Positions 1 to 6,101 of a DNA stretch of 6,763 nt are shown here, piece by piece. Below the pieces are notes generated by a model, which saw only the letters and a program-made list of their open reading frames with translations, was not told the origin of the DNA and made no database searches. This stretch comes from Planctomycetota bacterium (lineage in GTDB: Bacteria > Planctomycetota > PLA2 > JAEUHO01): assembly GCA_024639415.1 (NCBI GenBank), contig JAHEIK010000207.1, positions 1 to 6,763 on the forward strand, given 5' to 3'. Numbering within the stretch: the stretch's first letter is position 1; every line of letters starts with the position of its first letter. The position numbers were made by a program, and so were the translations under genes.

Positions 1-78
1 GTCGTACACGTGCGGACGAAGCTGCCGTTCGCGACCGGGCTGCTCTACTCCCACGCACCCTGGCTCACCAGCCGCTGA
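1..78 (+). CDS. C-terminal end of an unidentified protein (partial)
   Basis: Frame 1 is open from the first base to a TGA at 76-78 and encodes 25 residues ending in HAPWLTSR. The codons end almost entirely in G or C, like the confident genes nearby. The stop falls only three bases before the stop of the convergent membrane-protein gene, the tight tail-to-tail packing expected of two real genes. No motif can be recognised in so short a tail, so no function is assigned. There is no room for an intergenic terminator between the two genes. The 5' part lies outside the window. Confidence 0.55.
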   Translation, partial: VVHVRTKLPFATGLLYSHAPWLTSR

Positions 79-81
79 CGT

Positions 82-2640
82 TCAGTCGTCCGACTGGTCG
101 GCCTTGTCTTCGGCGACGAACAAGTCGAGCCACCAGCCCAGGTCACGCCAGGTCTTCTCGGGCTCGTCGCCCTCTTCCGGCTCCTTGGCGTGCTTCTCGA
201 CGTCCTTCAGGACCTCGAACACGCTGCTGAAGTCATCCGTCCACAGCGGCCCCGGATCCGGTAGCTCCTCCACGGTGCCCTCGAACCGAGCGCGCGCACG
301 GACGCGCGCATTGTTCGTCATGAGCAACCAGTCACAGCTGCTGACTTCCCGGTCGCTGTCATCGGCCGAGGTGACGTGCAAGAGACCGATGTCCAGCTCG
401 TCGGCCAGGCGGCGCACGATCGTCTTCAGGTTGATGTAGCGATTGGTGACGTGCAGGGCGAGCACCCCATCCCGATTCAGGTGCTTCCAGTAGATCTCGA
501 GGCTCTCCTTCGTCAGGAGGTGGATCGGGATCGCATCACTGGAGAACGCGTCGATGGCCAGCACGTCGAAGCGCTCGGGCTTGCCCTCGGCGATCTGGCG
601 CTCCATGACCACGCGCGCGTCGCCCAGGTAGACATCGACGTCCGCTCCACGCTTGCGCGCATCGCTGAGGTAGGTGAAGCGGTTCCAGGCCCAATCCTCG
701 ACCATGGGATTGATCTCGTAGAAGCGCACGTAGTCGCCGGGCCGGCGCGCGCGCAGCTGCGCGTACTCGTCGTCGTCCAGCGCCGGGTCGATGCGCTGGT
801 TGGCGTACGCCGCCATGGTGCCGGTGCCCAGGCCGACGATGCCGATGCGGAACGAGCGCCCCGGGACCGCGAGCTTGGGATGGAGGCGCACGGCCAGCCC
901 GACACCCGACTCGGGTCCGTAGTACGACGTCGGCCAGTTCGCGCGGTTCTTGAGCTGGACGCCGTGCATGATGCGGCCGTGCGTCAGGGTCCAGTCGTGC
1001 CACGGCTCGTCCTTGTAGTACTCCTTGATCAGCAGCACGCCGTAGAAGTTGCGATCCTGCACGACGATGTTGGTGGCCCGCTCGCGCACCGTCCAGCCGA
1101 CCGCGCCGACGATCGCGAAGAGCCCCAGGCTCCCCACGAGCGCACCCGCGAGCAGCACGTGACGCTGGGGCGCCAGCCACCAGCGCTTCGCCCCCATCCC
1201 GGCGCGCCGACGGGCGAACTCGAGGATTGACAGGACGGCCAGGGGCGCCAGCCACGCGAAGCCCTTGAGCGCGGTGAACCACACCTCCAGGGCCTCGCGC
1301 GTCTTCGCCTTGCCGCCCTCCTCCAGCCAGAAGTCGAAGCTGAGCAGGCGCGCGGAGACGTAGACGACGACGGCGAAGCAGCCGAGCCAGAACAGCACCC
1401 AGACGCCCGCGAGCCACGGGAACTTCGGAAACGGCAGCCGCTCCCGCGCGGCCTGCCGCACGGCCGCAGCCAGCACGACCGCGAACGCCACGGCCAGGAG
1501 CAGCGGGAACTCGTGGAAGTCGCTGAGGAAGGCGGGCGCCCCGAGTGCGACTGTGAGGCCGCCCGCCGCCCCACCGAGCGAGACGATGAGGAAGAACCAC
1601 GTCAGGTGGCGCGGAGCGGGCTTGCTGCGCGACAGCTCCCCGTGACAGCACATGCAGCAGACGAAGAGAGCCGCCGCGTACCCCGCGACCTGCTGCTCCA
1701 GCGAGACGTCCACGCCGTCGCGCAGGCGCGCGAACGCGACGAGCAGGATGTACGGCAGGAGTGCCAGGAACACCGGCCGCACGTACCAGCGCTCGTGGTC
1801 GAACGTCAGGATGAACGAGATCAGGTAGAGGCTGAGCGGCACGATCCAGAGGAAGGGCACGACGGCCACGTCGAGGCACATCTGGTTCGTCGTGGCAAGC
1901 AGGAGCGCCGAGGCGCTCGCGGCGAGCAGGAACCACGTCAGCACGTCACCCCAGGTCGGCGAACGCTCCTCTTGCGGCTGGGTCTCGCCCGCTTCCTCGG
2001 CCGGCAGCGGCGCGAGGTCATCCTCGTCGCGTCGTGCGGCGGGAGCCCCGGCCCCGCGCACCAACAGCCAGCCACACCCGATGCAGGCGATGGCGAAGGC
2101 GGCATAGCCGAGCGACCACATCACCGTCTGTTCGTTCAGCCGGTACTCGGGCTCGACGAGGAACGGGTAGCTCAAGAGGGCGAGGAGCGAGCCGGCGTTG
2201 GACAGGGCGTAGAGGCGGTACGGCGAGCGCTTGGGATTGAGTCGAGCGGACCATCCCTGGATCAGGGGACCGGTCGAGGAGAGCAGCAGGTACGGCAGGC
2301 CGACGCTGAAGGCGAGCACGAGGAGGATGCGCCCGATCGGCGCCTCCTCCCCGGTCGGCTTCCAGGAGATCGACGGCGTGATCGGCAGCGTGAGCAGCGC
2401 CAGCGCGAGCAAGATGCCGTGCACGAGCGCCTGCCGCTTCGGACTCAGGCGGCTGACGACGAAGTGCGCGTACGTGTAGCCGCCCAGGAGCAGCACCTGG
2501 AAGAAGAGCAGGCACGTCGTCCACACCCCGGGCGAGGAGCCGAACCACGGCAGGATGTACTTGCCGATGACCGGCTGCACCTGGAACAGCAGGAAGGCGC
2601 TGAGGAAGATCGTCGCGCCGAAGAGGATGCGTCCAGCCAT
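82..2640 (-). CDS. Polytopic membrane protein with C-terminal spermidine-synthase-like domain
   Basis: An 852-residue protein. The N-terminal two thirds hold about fourteen hydrophobic segments, beginning with the family signature around residues 14-60 (QVQPVIGKYILPWFG, then GVWTTCLLFFQ). A charged cytoplasmic-type linker lies near 200-230. The soluble C-terminal domain (about 525-805) has the Rossmann nucleotide-binding signs of the aminopropyltransferase/methyltransferase fold: GLGTG near 603, the acidic end of strand 2 in FYEINP near 640, GDAR near 673, and DAFSSDAIP near 697. These are typical of the MFS-like/spermidine synthase fusion family. A canonical aminopropyltransferase function is not established for such fusions, so the substrate is unknown. 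The protein ends in an acidic tail. The ATG at 2640 is preferred to a TTG three codons upstream, because that TTG falls between a -10-like TAGACT and the ATG. No Shine-Dalgarno site is visible. The gene stands alone, convergent with the gene at the left edge and divergent from the dehydrogenase. Family assignment is firm and function is open. Confidence 0.93.
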   Translation of the reverse strand: MAGRILFGATIFLSAFLLFQVQPVIGKYILPWFGSSPGVWTTCLLFFQVLLLGGYTYAHFVVSRLSPKRQALVHGILLALALLTLPITPSISWKPTGEEAPIGRILLVLAFSVGLPYLLLSSTGPLIQGWSARLNPKRSPYRLYALSNAGSLLALLSYPFLVEPEYRLNEQTVMWSLGYAAFAIACIGCGWLLVRGAGAPAARRDEDDLAPLPAEEAGETQPQEERSPTWGDVLTWFLLAASASALLLATTNQMCLDVAVVPFLWIVPLSLYLISFILTFDHERWYVRPVFLALLPYILLVAFARLRDGVDVSLEQQVAGYAAALFVCCMCCHGELSRSKPAPRHLTWFFLIVSLGGAAGGLTVALGAPAFLSDFHEFPLLLAVAFAVVLAAAVRQAARERLPFPKFPWLAGVWVLFWLGCFAVVVYVSARLLSFDFWLEEGGKAKTREALEVWFTALKGFAWLAPLAVLSILEFARRRAGMGAKRWWLAPQRHVLLAGALVGSLGLFAIVGAVGWTVRERATNIVVQDRNFYGVLLIKEYYKDEPWHDWTLTHGRIMHGVQLKNRANWPTSYYGPESGVGLAVRLHPKLAVPGRSFRIGIVGLGTGTMAAYANQRIDPALDDDEYAQLRARRPGDYVRFYEINPMVEDWAWNRFTYLSDARKRGADVDVYLGDARVVMERQIAEGKPERFDVLAIDAFSSDAIPIHLLTKESLEIYWKHLNRDGVLALHVTNRYINLKTIVRRLADELDIGLLHVTSADDSDREVSSCDWLLMTNNARVRARARFEGTVEELPDPGPLWTDDFSSVFEVLKDVEKHAKEPEEGDEPEKTWRDLGWWLDLFVAEDKADQSDD

Positions 2641-2649
2641 GCGGCGCAA

Positions 2650-2669
2650 AGTCTAGTGCGGTGCCGCAC
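2650..2669 (-). promoter_or_regulatory. -10-like TAGACT with adjoining dyad, for the membrane/spermidine-synthase-like gene
   Basis: On the minus strand TAGACT (2650-2655) lies nine bases before the ATG, so transcription would begin at or within a few bases of the start codon and the mRNA would be leaderless. This fits the lack of a ribosome binding site. Directly upstream is the inverted repeat GTGCGG-TG-CCGCAC (2656-2669), placed where a repressor or activator could act in the -10/-35 spacer. No good -35 box is seen. The same -10 hexamer with nearly the same spacing precedes the selenoprotein gene. This is inference from sequence only. Confidence 0.35.
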
Positions 2670-2689
2670 GAGTAGTCCCACATGAATCG

Positions 2690-2698
2690 TGCTACGCG
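2690..2698 (+). promoter_or_regulatory. Possible extended -10 (TGC-TACGCG) for the dehydrogenase gene
   Basis: TGCTACGCG resembles the extended -10 element seen before the desaturase gene (TGCTACACT). It would give the dehydrogenase a leader of about 150 bases, which contains a GC-rich hairpin CGCTC-GCGGC-GAGCG at 2711-2725. No -35 box is visible and the last bases fit the consensus poorly, so this is weak. Confidence 0.2.
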
Positions 2699-2858
2699 CG
2701 GGGCTGGGGTCGCTCGCGGCGAGCGCGCTCCTCCGCGGCCGCGGGGTTCCGCCCGAGCCGCCGGGGAGAGCAGGACGCAGGGCCCCCGCCGGTCGCCGCG
2801 CTGAAACCCCGCAGGCGCGATCGGCGTCGACCCTGATCCACAGCCCCAGGAGATCCCC

Positions 2859-3596
2859 ATGTCCCAGAACGTCGCGCTCGTCACGGGCGGCAGCACCGGC
2901 ATCGGCCGGGCCATCGCAAAGCAACTCGCCGAGGATGGCTTCGCCGTCGTCATCACCGGTCGTAATGAGGCCACGCTCGAGGAGTCGGCCTCCCAGCACG
3001 AGGCCATCAGCTACGTCGTGGCCGACGTCACCGGCACGGAAGACGCCGAGCGCACGCTGGGCGAGGTCCAGAACCGCCACGGGCGCCTGGACGTCCTCGT
3101 GAACAACGCCGGCATCGCCCCGCTGCTACCCCTGGAGCACGCCACGCCGGAGCACGTGGACGCCGTGTTCAACGTCAACGTCAAGGGCCTGATTGCCACG
3201 ACGCGCGCCGCGCTGCCGCTGCTGCGCTCCAGCAAGGGCAACGTGATCAACGTCTCCTCGGTCCTGGGCGACCGCCCGTTCCCGAACGCGTCCGTCTACT
3301 CCGCCAGCAAAGGCGCCGTGAACACCCTGAGCCGCGCGTGGGCTCGCGAGCTCGCGCCGGACGGCATTCGCGTCAACATCGTGAGCCCCGGCCCGATCGC
3401 GACGCCCATCTACGACAAGATGGACATGCCCGAGGAGCAGGCCAACGAGATGGCGCAGCAGATCACCAGCATGGTGCCGCTCGCACGCTTCGGCGAGTCC
3501 GAAGAGGTCGCCAGCGTCGTCTCCCTGCTCGCTTCCGAGCGCGCCAGCTTCGTCACGGGGTCGCAGTATCTCGTTGACGGCGGCATGGGCGCCTAG
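2859..3596 (+). CDS. Short-chain dehydrogenase/reductase (classical SDR)
   Basis: A 245-residue protein, the usual length of a classical SDR. It is a cytoplasmic NAD(P)(H)-dependent oxidoreductase with a Rossmann fold. The cofactor motif TGGSTGIG is at residues 9-16. An Arg follows the second strand (TGR, 33-35), which is more often seen with NADP(H). The adenine-site Asp is D56, and NNAG is at 82-85. The catalytic tetrad is complete: N107, S134, Y147 and K151 (YSASK). The PG segment after strand 6 (SPGPIATP, 176-183) and the C-terminal FVTGSQYLVDGGM are also standard. Nothing identifies the substrate, so specific names such as 3-oxoacyl-ACP reductase or glucose dehydrogenase are not justified. 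The start is supported by AGGAGA at 2848-2853, five bases before the ATG. It is monocistronic, divergent from the membrane-protein gene and followed by a strong terminator-like hairpin. Confidence 0.95.
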   Translation: MSQNVALVTGGSTGIGRAIAKQLAEDGFAVVITGRNEATLEESASQHEAISYVVADVTGTEDAERTLGEVQNRHGRLDVLVNNAGIAPLLPLEHATPEHVDAVFNVNVKGLIATTRAALPLLRSSKGNVINVSSVLGDRPFPNASVYSASKGAVNTLSRAWARELAPDGIRVNIVSPGPIATPIYDKMDMPEEQANEMAQQITSMVPLARFGESEEVASVVSLLASERASFVTGSQYLVDGGMGA

Positions 3597-3713
3597 TGTC
3601 GATGCGCCCGGCGTCGTTGCATGGGAACGTGCTGCGGGCTGGGCTGGGGCCGGCCAGGCCACTTCATCGGCCCGGAGTGCACGCTTCAGAATCACGCAAC
3701 ACCTGAGCCCAGC

Positions 3714-3750
3714 GAATGCGCGCCGTCCGTGACGGCGCGCGTTCTTGATT
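3714..3750 (+). terminator. Intrinsic terminator after the dehydrogenase gene
   Basis: A stem of ten perfect base pairs (GCGCGCCGTC at 3718-3727 with GACGGCGCGC at 3731-3740) closes a three-base CGT loop. It is extended by a T-G wobble and three further pairs (GAA with TTC) to 14 pairs. A T-rich stretch (GTTCTTGATT) follows. It lies about 120 bases after the dehydrogenase stop and about 100 before the EF-hand gene, so it separates the two units. The T tract is interrupted, which lowers certainty a little. Confidence 0.7.
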
Positions 3751-3850
3751 CTGGGCCCGGAACCTGGGCGAGGGCGCTGGGTTTCATCCCTCCAGAAGCA
3801 ACAAGCCTCCGGAGCCGCCCTCCCTCGGCTCCCCCACCTGGAGACCTCCC

Positions 3851-4165
3851 ATGAAGACCCTCTTCCGCACGTGTTGTGTCCTGCTCCTGGCTGTCGCACT
3901 CGCCACGCCCGCTCTCGCGGAGGGTGGCAAGCGCAAGGGCAAGGGCAAGCGCAAGGGCCACAAGATCGCCAAGCTGTTCAAGAAGTTCGACAAGGACGGC
4001 AGCGGCTCCCTCACGGCAGCCGAAGTGCCCGAGCGCGTCTGGACGCGCATCTCGAAGGCTGACGCCGACGGCGACGGCGCCGTGACGAAGGCCGAGATCA
4101 AGGAAGCCTGCAAGAAGCGCAGGAAGAAGAAGGGCAGCAGCTCGGACGACTCCGCGTCCAGCTGA
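3851..4165 (+). CDS. Small secreted Lys-rich protein with two EF-hand loops
   Basis: A 104-residue protein. Residues 1-23 form a signal peptide: a basic start, the hydrophobic run VLLLAVALA, then ALA before the likely cleavage at A23/E24, so the product should be exported. A very basic stretch rich in Lys-Gly (27-45) follows. Two complete calcium-binding loops come next. Loop 1 has D47, D49, S51, S53 and E58, with Gly at position 6. Loop 2 has D71, D73, D75 and E82, also with Gly at position 6. The tail is KKRRKKK followed by a Ser/Asp end. All acidic ligands of both loops are present, so Ca2+ binding is likely. The partner is unknown. The start is supported by GGAG at 3840-3843, seven bases before the ATG. 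The gene is flanked by terminator hairpins on both sides, so it is probably transcribed alone. Confidence 0.88.
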   Translation: MKTLFRTCCVLLLAVALATPALAEGGKRKGKGKRKGHKIAKLFKKFDKDGSGSLTAAEVPERVWTRISKADADGDGAVTKAEIKEACKKRRKKKGSSSDDSASS

Positions 4166-4203
4166 TCCCTCTGCACGCCTCGCCTCCGGCGAGTCCTCCC
4201 CAC

Positions 4204-4245
4204 GGCGCGAGTGGACCCCGGTCCGCTCGCGCCACCTCTCGTTTT
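4204..4245 (+). terminator. Intrinsic terminator after the EF-hand gene
   Basis: GGCGCGAG (4204-4211) pairs with CTCGCGCC (4226-4233). The stem continues through a T-G wobble and GGAC/GTCC to a CCCG tetraloop, giving 13 pairs. TTTT at 4242-4245 follows eight bases after the stem. A smaller six-pair hairpin (4179-4193, CTCGCC-TCC-GGCGAG) lies between it and the EF-hand stop. The same stem could also act on transcripts of the convergent minus-strand gene ending at 4268, although no T tract lies on that side. Confidence 0.6.
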
Positions 4246-4267
4246 GGCGCGCCTCTCGTCTGCGGCG

Positions 4268-4882
4268 CTAGGTCCTGCGCCTGCGCACGGGGATCTGGCC
4301 CGCCCCGCCGCCGTCGTCGCCATCAGCTTCGTCGCCGCCGTCTTCGGCTTGCATGCGCCGCTGGAACTGGCGCTCCGCCAGGGCGCGGTCCTCCTTCGCC
4401 CCCTTCATCTTCAGGAAGACGAAGAAGCCAATGAGGGAGAGCCAGATGAGCTTGCCGCCCCAGGACCACCAGAAGCCGGGGCCGGCAGACGGCATGGCGA
4501 TGCCGGCGGCCTGCGCCTCCGCGATGCACTCCTCGTGGCTCGCCTCCAAGTACTCGTCGTCGCTGATGTACGAGCACCAATCGCCGCTCCAGGTGAAGAC
4601 GGGAATGAACAGCACCTTGATGCCGCTCCACTTGTACCCGATGTCGTAGTACGGACCGGTCGGGCCGGTCGTCTCGTTGTCGGTCTCACGCATGAGGCGG
4701 AAGTCGGCCACGTCGGGCAGCTCGGCCTTCTTGCCGATCCACTCGCCATGCTGGAAGAGCAACGGGATCCCACGATTCCGGCTCAGCCGGGCGTCGGTGT
4801 CGACACCGTCATGGACCTCGAGCGTGGCGATGCACAACAGCACGAACAAGAGCACTGCAACTCGCTTCCGATCTACGCGCAT
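4268..4882 (-). CDS. Membrane-anchored protein of unknown function, two predicted membrane segments
   Basis: A 204-residue protein that I do not recognise. A short basic N-terminus is followed by a hydrophobic segment (about 8-22, VAVLLFVLLCIATLEV), which could be a membrane anchor or an uncleaved signal. A polar domain of about 110 residues carries C103 and C119, which could form a disulfide outside the membrane, and an aromatic patch (PYYDIGYKWSG, then FTWSGDW). A second membrane segment spans about 137-158 (FWWSWGGKLIWLSLIGFFVF). The tail begins basic and charged, becomes Asp/Gly-rich, and ends RRRR. Two segments would place both ends in the cytoplasm and the central domain outside. The start is decided by AGGAGGAG at 4889-4896, six bases before the ATG, and a promoter lies just upstream. 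The same frame is open much further upstream but runs opposite the 5159-6064 gene, so that extension is rejected. Confidence 0.85.
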   Translation of the reverse strand: MRVDRKRVAVLLFVLLCIATLEVHDGVDTDARLSRNRGIPLLFQHGEWIGKKAELPDVADFRLMRETDNETTGPTGPYYDIGYKWSGIKVLFIPVFTWSGDWCSYISDDEYLEASHEECIAEAQAAGIAMPSAGPGFWWSWGGKLIWLSLIGFFVFLKMKGAKEDRALAERQFQRRMQAEDGGDEADGDDGGGAGQIPVRRRRT

Positions 4883-4917
4883 CCTCGACTCCTCCTGCCG
4901 TCCATGGCGGACGCCGG

Positions 4918-4947
4918 AGCGTAGCCCGGCCCGGCGACCGGAAGCAA
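4918..4947 (-). promoter_or_regulatory. Sigma70-like promoter for the 204-residue membrane protein
   Basis: On the minus strand TTGCTT (4942-4947) and TACGCT (4918-4923) are separated by 18 bases. The start of transcription would be near 4911, giving a leader of about 28 bases that contains the strong AGGAGGAG ribosome binding site. The -10 belongs to the same TA-x-x-CT series as those before three other genes here. Two recognisable boxes at good spacing make this the best promoter candidate in the window. Confidence 0.45.
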
Positions 4948-5020
4948 CGCGGCCTGACGAATTCAGGGCCGCACGGCGGAACCCGCGGGCCCGCTGAAGC
5001 GTCCAACCGTCCTGTCCCCC

Positions 5021-5092
5021 AGGGGATTCCAACCATGCTGCTCCAGATCTCCAGCTTCCAGCCAGACCGATAGCCCCCTCCGGGACGGAGGG
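5021..5092 (+). promoter_or_regulatory. Possible leader mini-ORF plus hairpin upstream of the 301-residue gene
   Basis: ATG at 5035 opens a 12-codon frame (MLLQISSFQPDR) ending with TAG at 5071-5073. It is preceded by AGGGG at 5021-5025, nine bases before the ATG. Two bases after its stop, CCCTCCG (5076-5082) and CGGAGGG (5086-5092) form a perfect seven-pair hairpin with a GGA loop. The 301-residue gene starts 67 bases later. A mini-ORF directly followed by a stem is the geometry of translation-coupled attenuation, but there is no T tract and no obvious run of regulatory codons. It may be chance in GC-rich DNA. Confidence 0.25.
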
Positions 5093-5158
5093 CCGCTTCA
5101 CGTCCGCTCTGGCCGCGCTGCACCGGTTCGTGCTGCGCCTGAGGAAGAGTTCTGCACC

Positions 5159-6064
5159 ATGGATCACGAACTGCTCGAAGAGATCACGGCCTGCCTGCGT
5201 CAGGACCGCACGGTCTTCCACTACTTCAAGGACCGCTACGCACTGATGCTGCTGGAGCATGCCGTAGGCGACGGCTGCGAGGTGGCGGCGCTCAAGCGCG
5301 GTCCCTTCGGTCGCTTGCTGCGCAAGCCGCGCATCAAGGACTTGCTCTCGCGGCTCGGCCGGGGCGTCGTGTGTGCCGACGACGTGCGGTCGTACTGGCC
5401 CGTACGCCCCGTGGCCTACCGGCTCACCCTGGGCCGCTGGCCCGGCCCCGGCGAGCGCTGGTCCCGCGCCTGGCACCAGACGACCCGGCGCGGCCACAAC
5501 CTGGTCGTCCAGCTGAACTTCGCGGTCAGCCACAACCGCCGCGCACGCCGCATTCTCGGTGAACTCCTGGACGACGCACAGTGGAGCTGCCACCCGATCG
5601 CGGGGGCGCGCGAGGTGACTCTGGGCTGGGCGCGCTTGGACGTGGATCTGGAGCGCGGCGAGGCGCTCATCGAGGAACTGCAGAGCGACTGGATCCGTGA
5701 GTCGACGGACCCGTGTACGTGCGGCGAAGCCACGTGCTCGTGCACGCGCTGGGCGCACTACCGCGAAGAACTGCTGCAGCCGCACGTCCGGCTGTGGGAT
5801 GAGGCACTGCTCGCCGCAGCCCTGTGGGTCCTGCGGGAGGAGATCGGCATCCGCCGCATCTTCATGCACACGTTCGAGAGCGGCTCGCGTCTCAAGGACA
5901 TGGAGGACTCCCCGCCCCCGCGCTCCCTCTACACGTCCCTGCCGAAGCGCTTCTGCTTCGAGCGCACGCACCACGCCCCGCTCTTCCTGAAGTGCGAACG
6001 CGACCGCAGGCTGCGCCGTGCCCTGATCGATCCGCAGACGACCTGGCACGTCCTGCACCTTTAG
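5159..6064 (+). CDS. Hypothetical 301-residue protein with CxC-x4-CxC cluster
   Basis: I cannot assign this protein to a family. It has no signal peptide or membrane segment and is rich in Arg, Trp and His, so it is probably cytoplasmic. Visible marks are FGRLLRKPRIKDLLSRLGRG (50-69), a hydrophobic strand LVVQLNFAVSHNR (115-127), ARLDVDLERGEALIEELQSDW (158-178), a four-cysteine cluster with C186, C188, C193 and C195 that could hold Zn2+ or another metal, and the C-terminal block YTSLPKRFCFERTHH (258-272). The ELQSDW string resembles the E-[IL]-QSD motif I recall from large phage polyvalent-protein domains, but this is only a similarity from memory. The start at 5159 has GAGGA at 5141-5145, a rather long 13 bases away, and the upstream region lacks coding character. 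The selenoprotein gene follows after 37 bases but has its own promoter-like element, so co-transcription is possible but not required. Confidence 0.85.
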   Translation: MDHELLEEITACLRQDRTVFHYFKDRYALMLLEHAVGDGCEVAALKRGPFGRLLRKPRIKDLLSRLGRGVVCADDVRSYWPVRPVAYRLTLGRWPGPGERWSRAWHQTTRRGHNLVVQLNFAVSHNRRARRILGELLDDAQWSCHPIAGAREVTLGWARLDVDLERGEALIEELQSDWIRESTDPCTCGEATCSCTRWAHYREELLQPHVRLWDEALLAAALWVLREEIGIRRIFMHTFESGSRLKDMEDSPPPRSLYTSLPKRFCFERTHHAPLFLKCERDRRLRRALIDPQTTWHVLHL

Positions 6065-6087
6065 GCTCCGCTCGGGCACACGGGCGG

Positions 6088-6093
6088 TAGACT
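6088..6093 (+). promoter_or_regulatory. -10-like TAGACT for the selenoprotein gene (leaderless)
   Basis: TAGACT ends eight bases before the ATG at 6102 and is followed by CCCGCGCC. This puts the expected transcription start at the initiation codon, and no Shine-Dalgarno site is present. TAGACT also stands nine bases before the ATG of the gene ending at 82, and TACACTCCCGCGC stands before the desaturase. No -35 box is recognisable. It lies inside the 37-base gap after the 301-residue gene. Confidence 0.35.
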
Positions 6094-6101
6094 CCCGCGC
6101 C

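Noticed and set aside
376..1230. Long + strand open frame opposite the membrane/spermidine-synthase-like gene
   Set aside because: It is an antisense shadow of high-GC coding DNA. The minus frame carries clear family motifs, while this one has none.
2641..2649. TTG start three codons upstream for the membrane/spermidine-synthase-like gene
   Set aside because: It lies directly after the TAGACT -10-like box, where transcription would not yet have begun, and there is no ribosome binding site. The ATG at 2640 is better.
3621..3854. A 77-codon + strand frame between the dehydrogenase and EF-hand genes
   Set aside because: It runs through the strong terminator stem at 3714-3744 and overlaps the EF-hand start, and it has no ribosome binding site or recognisable motif.
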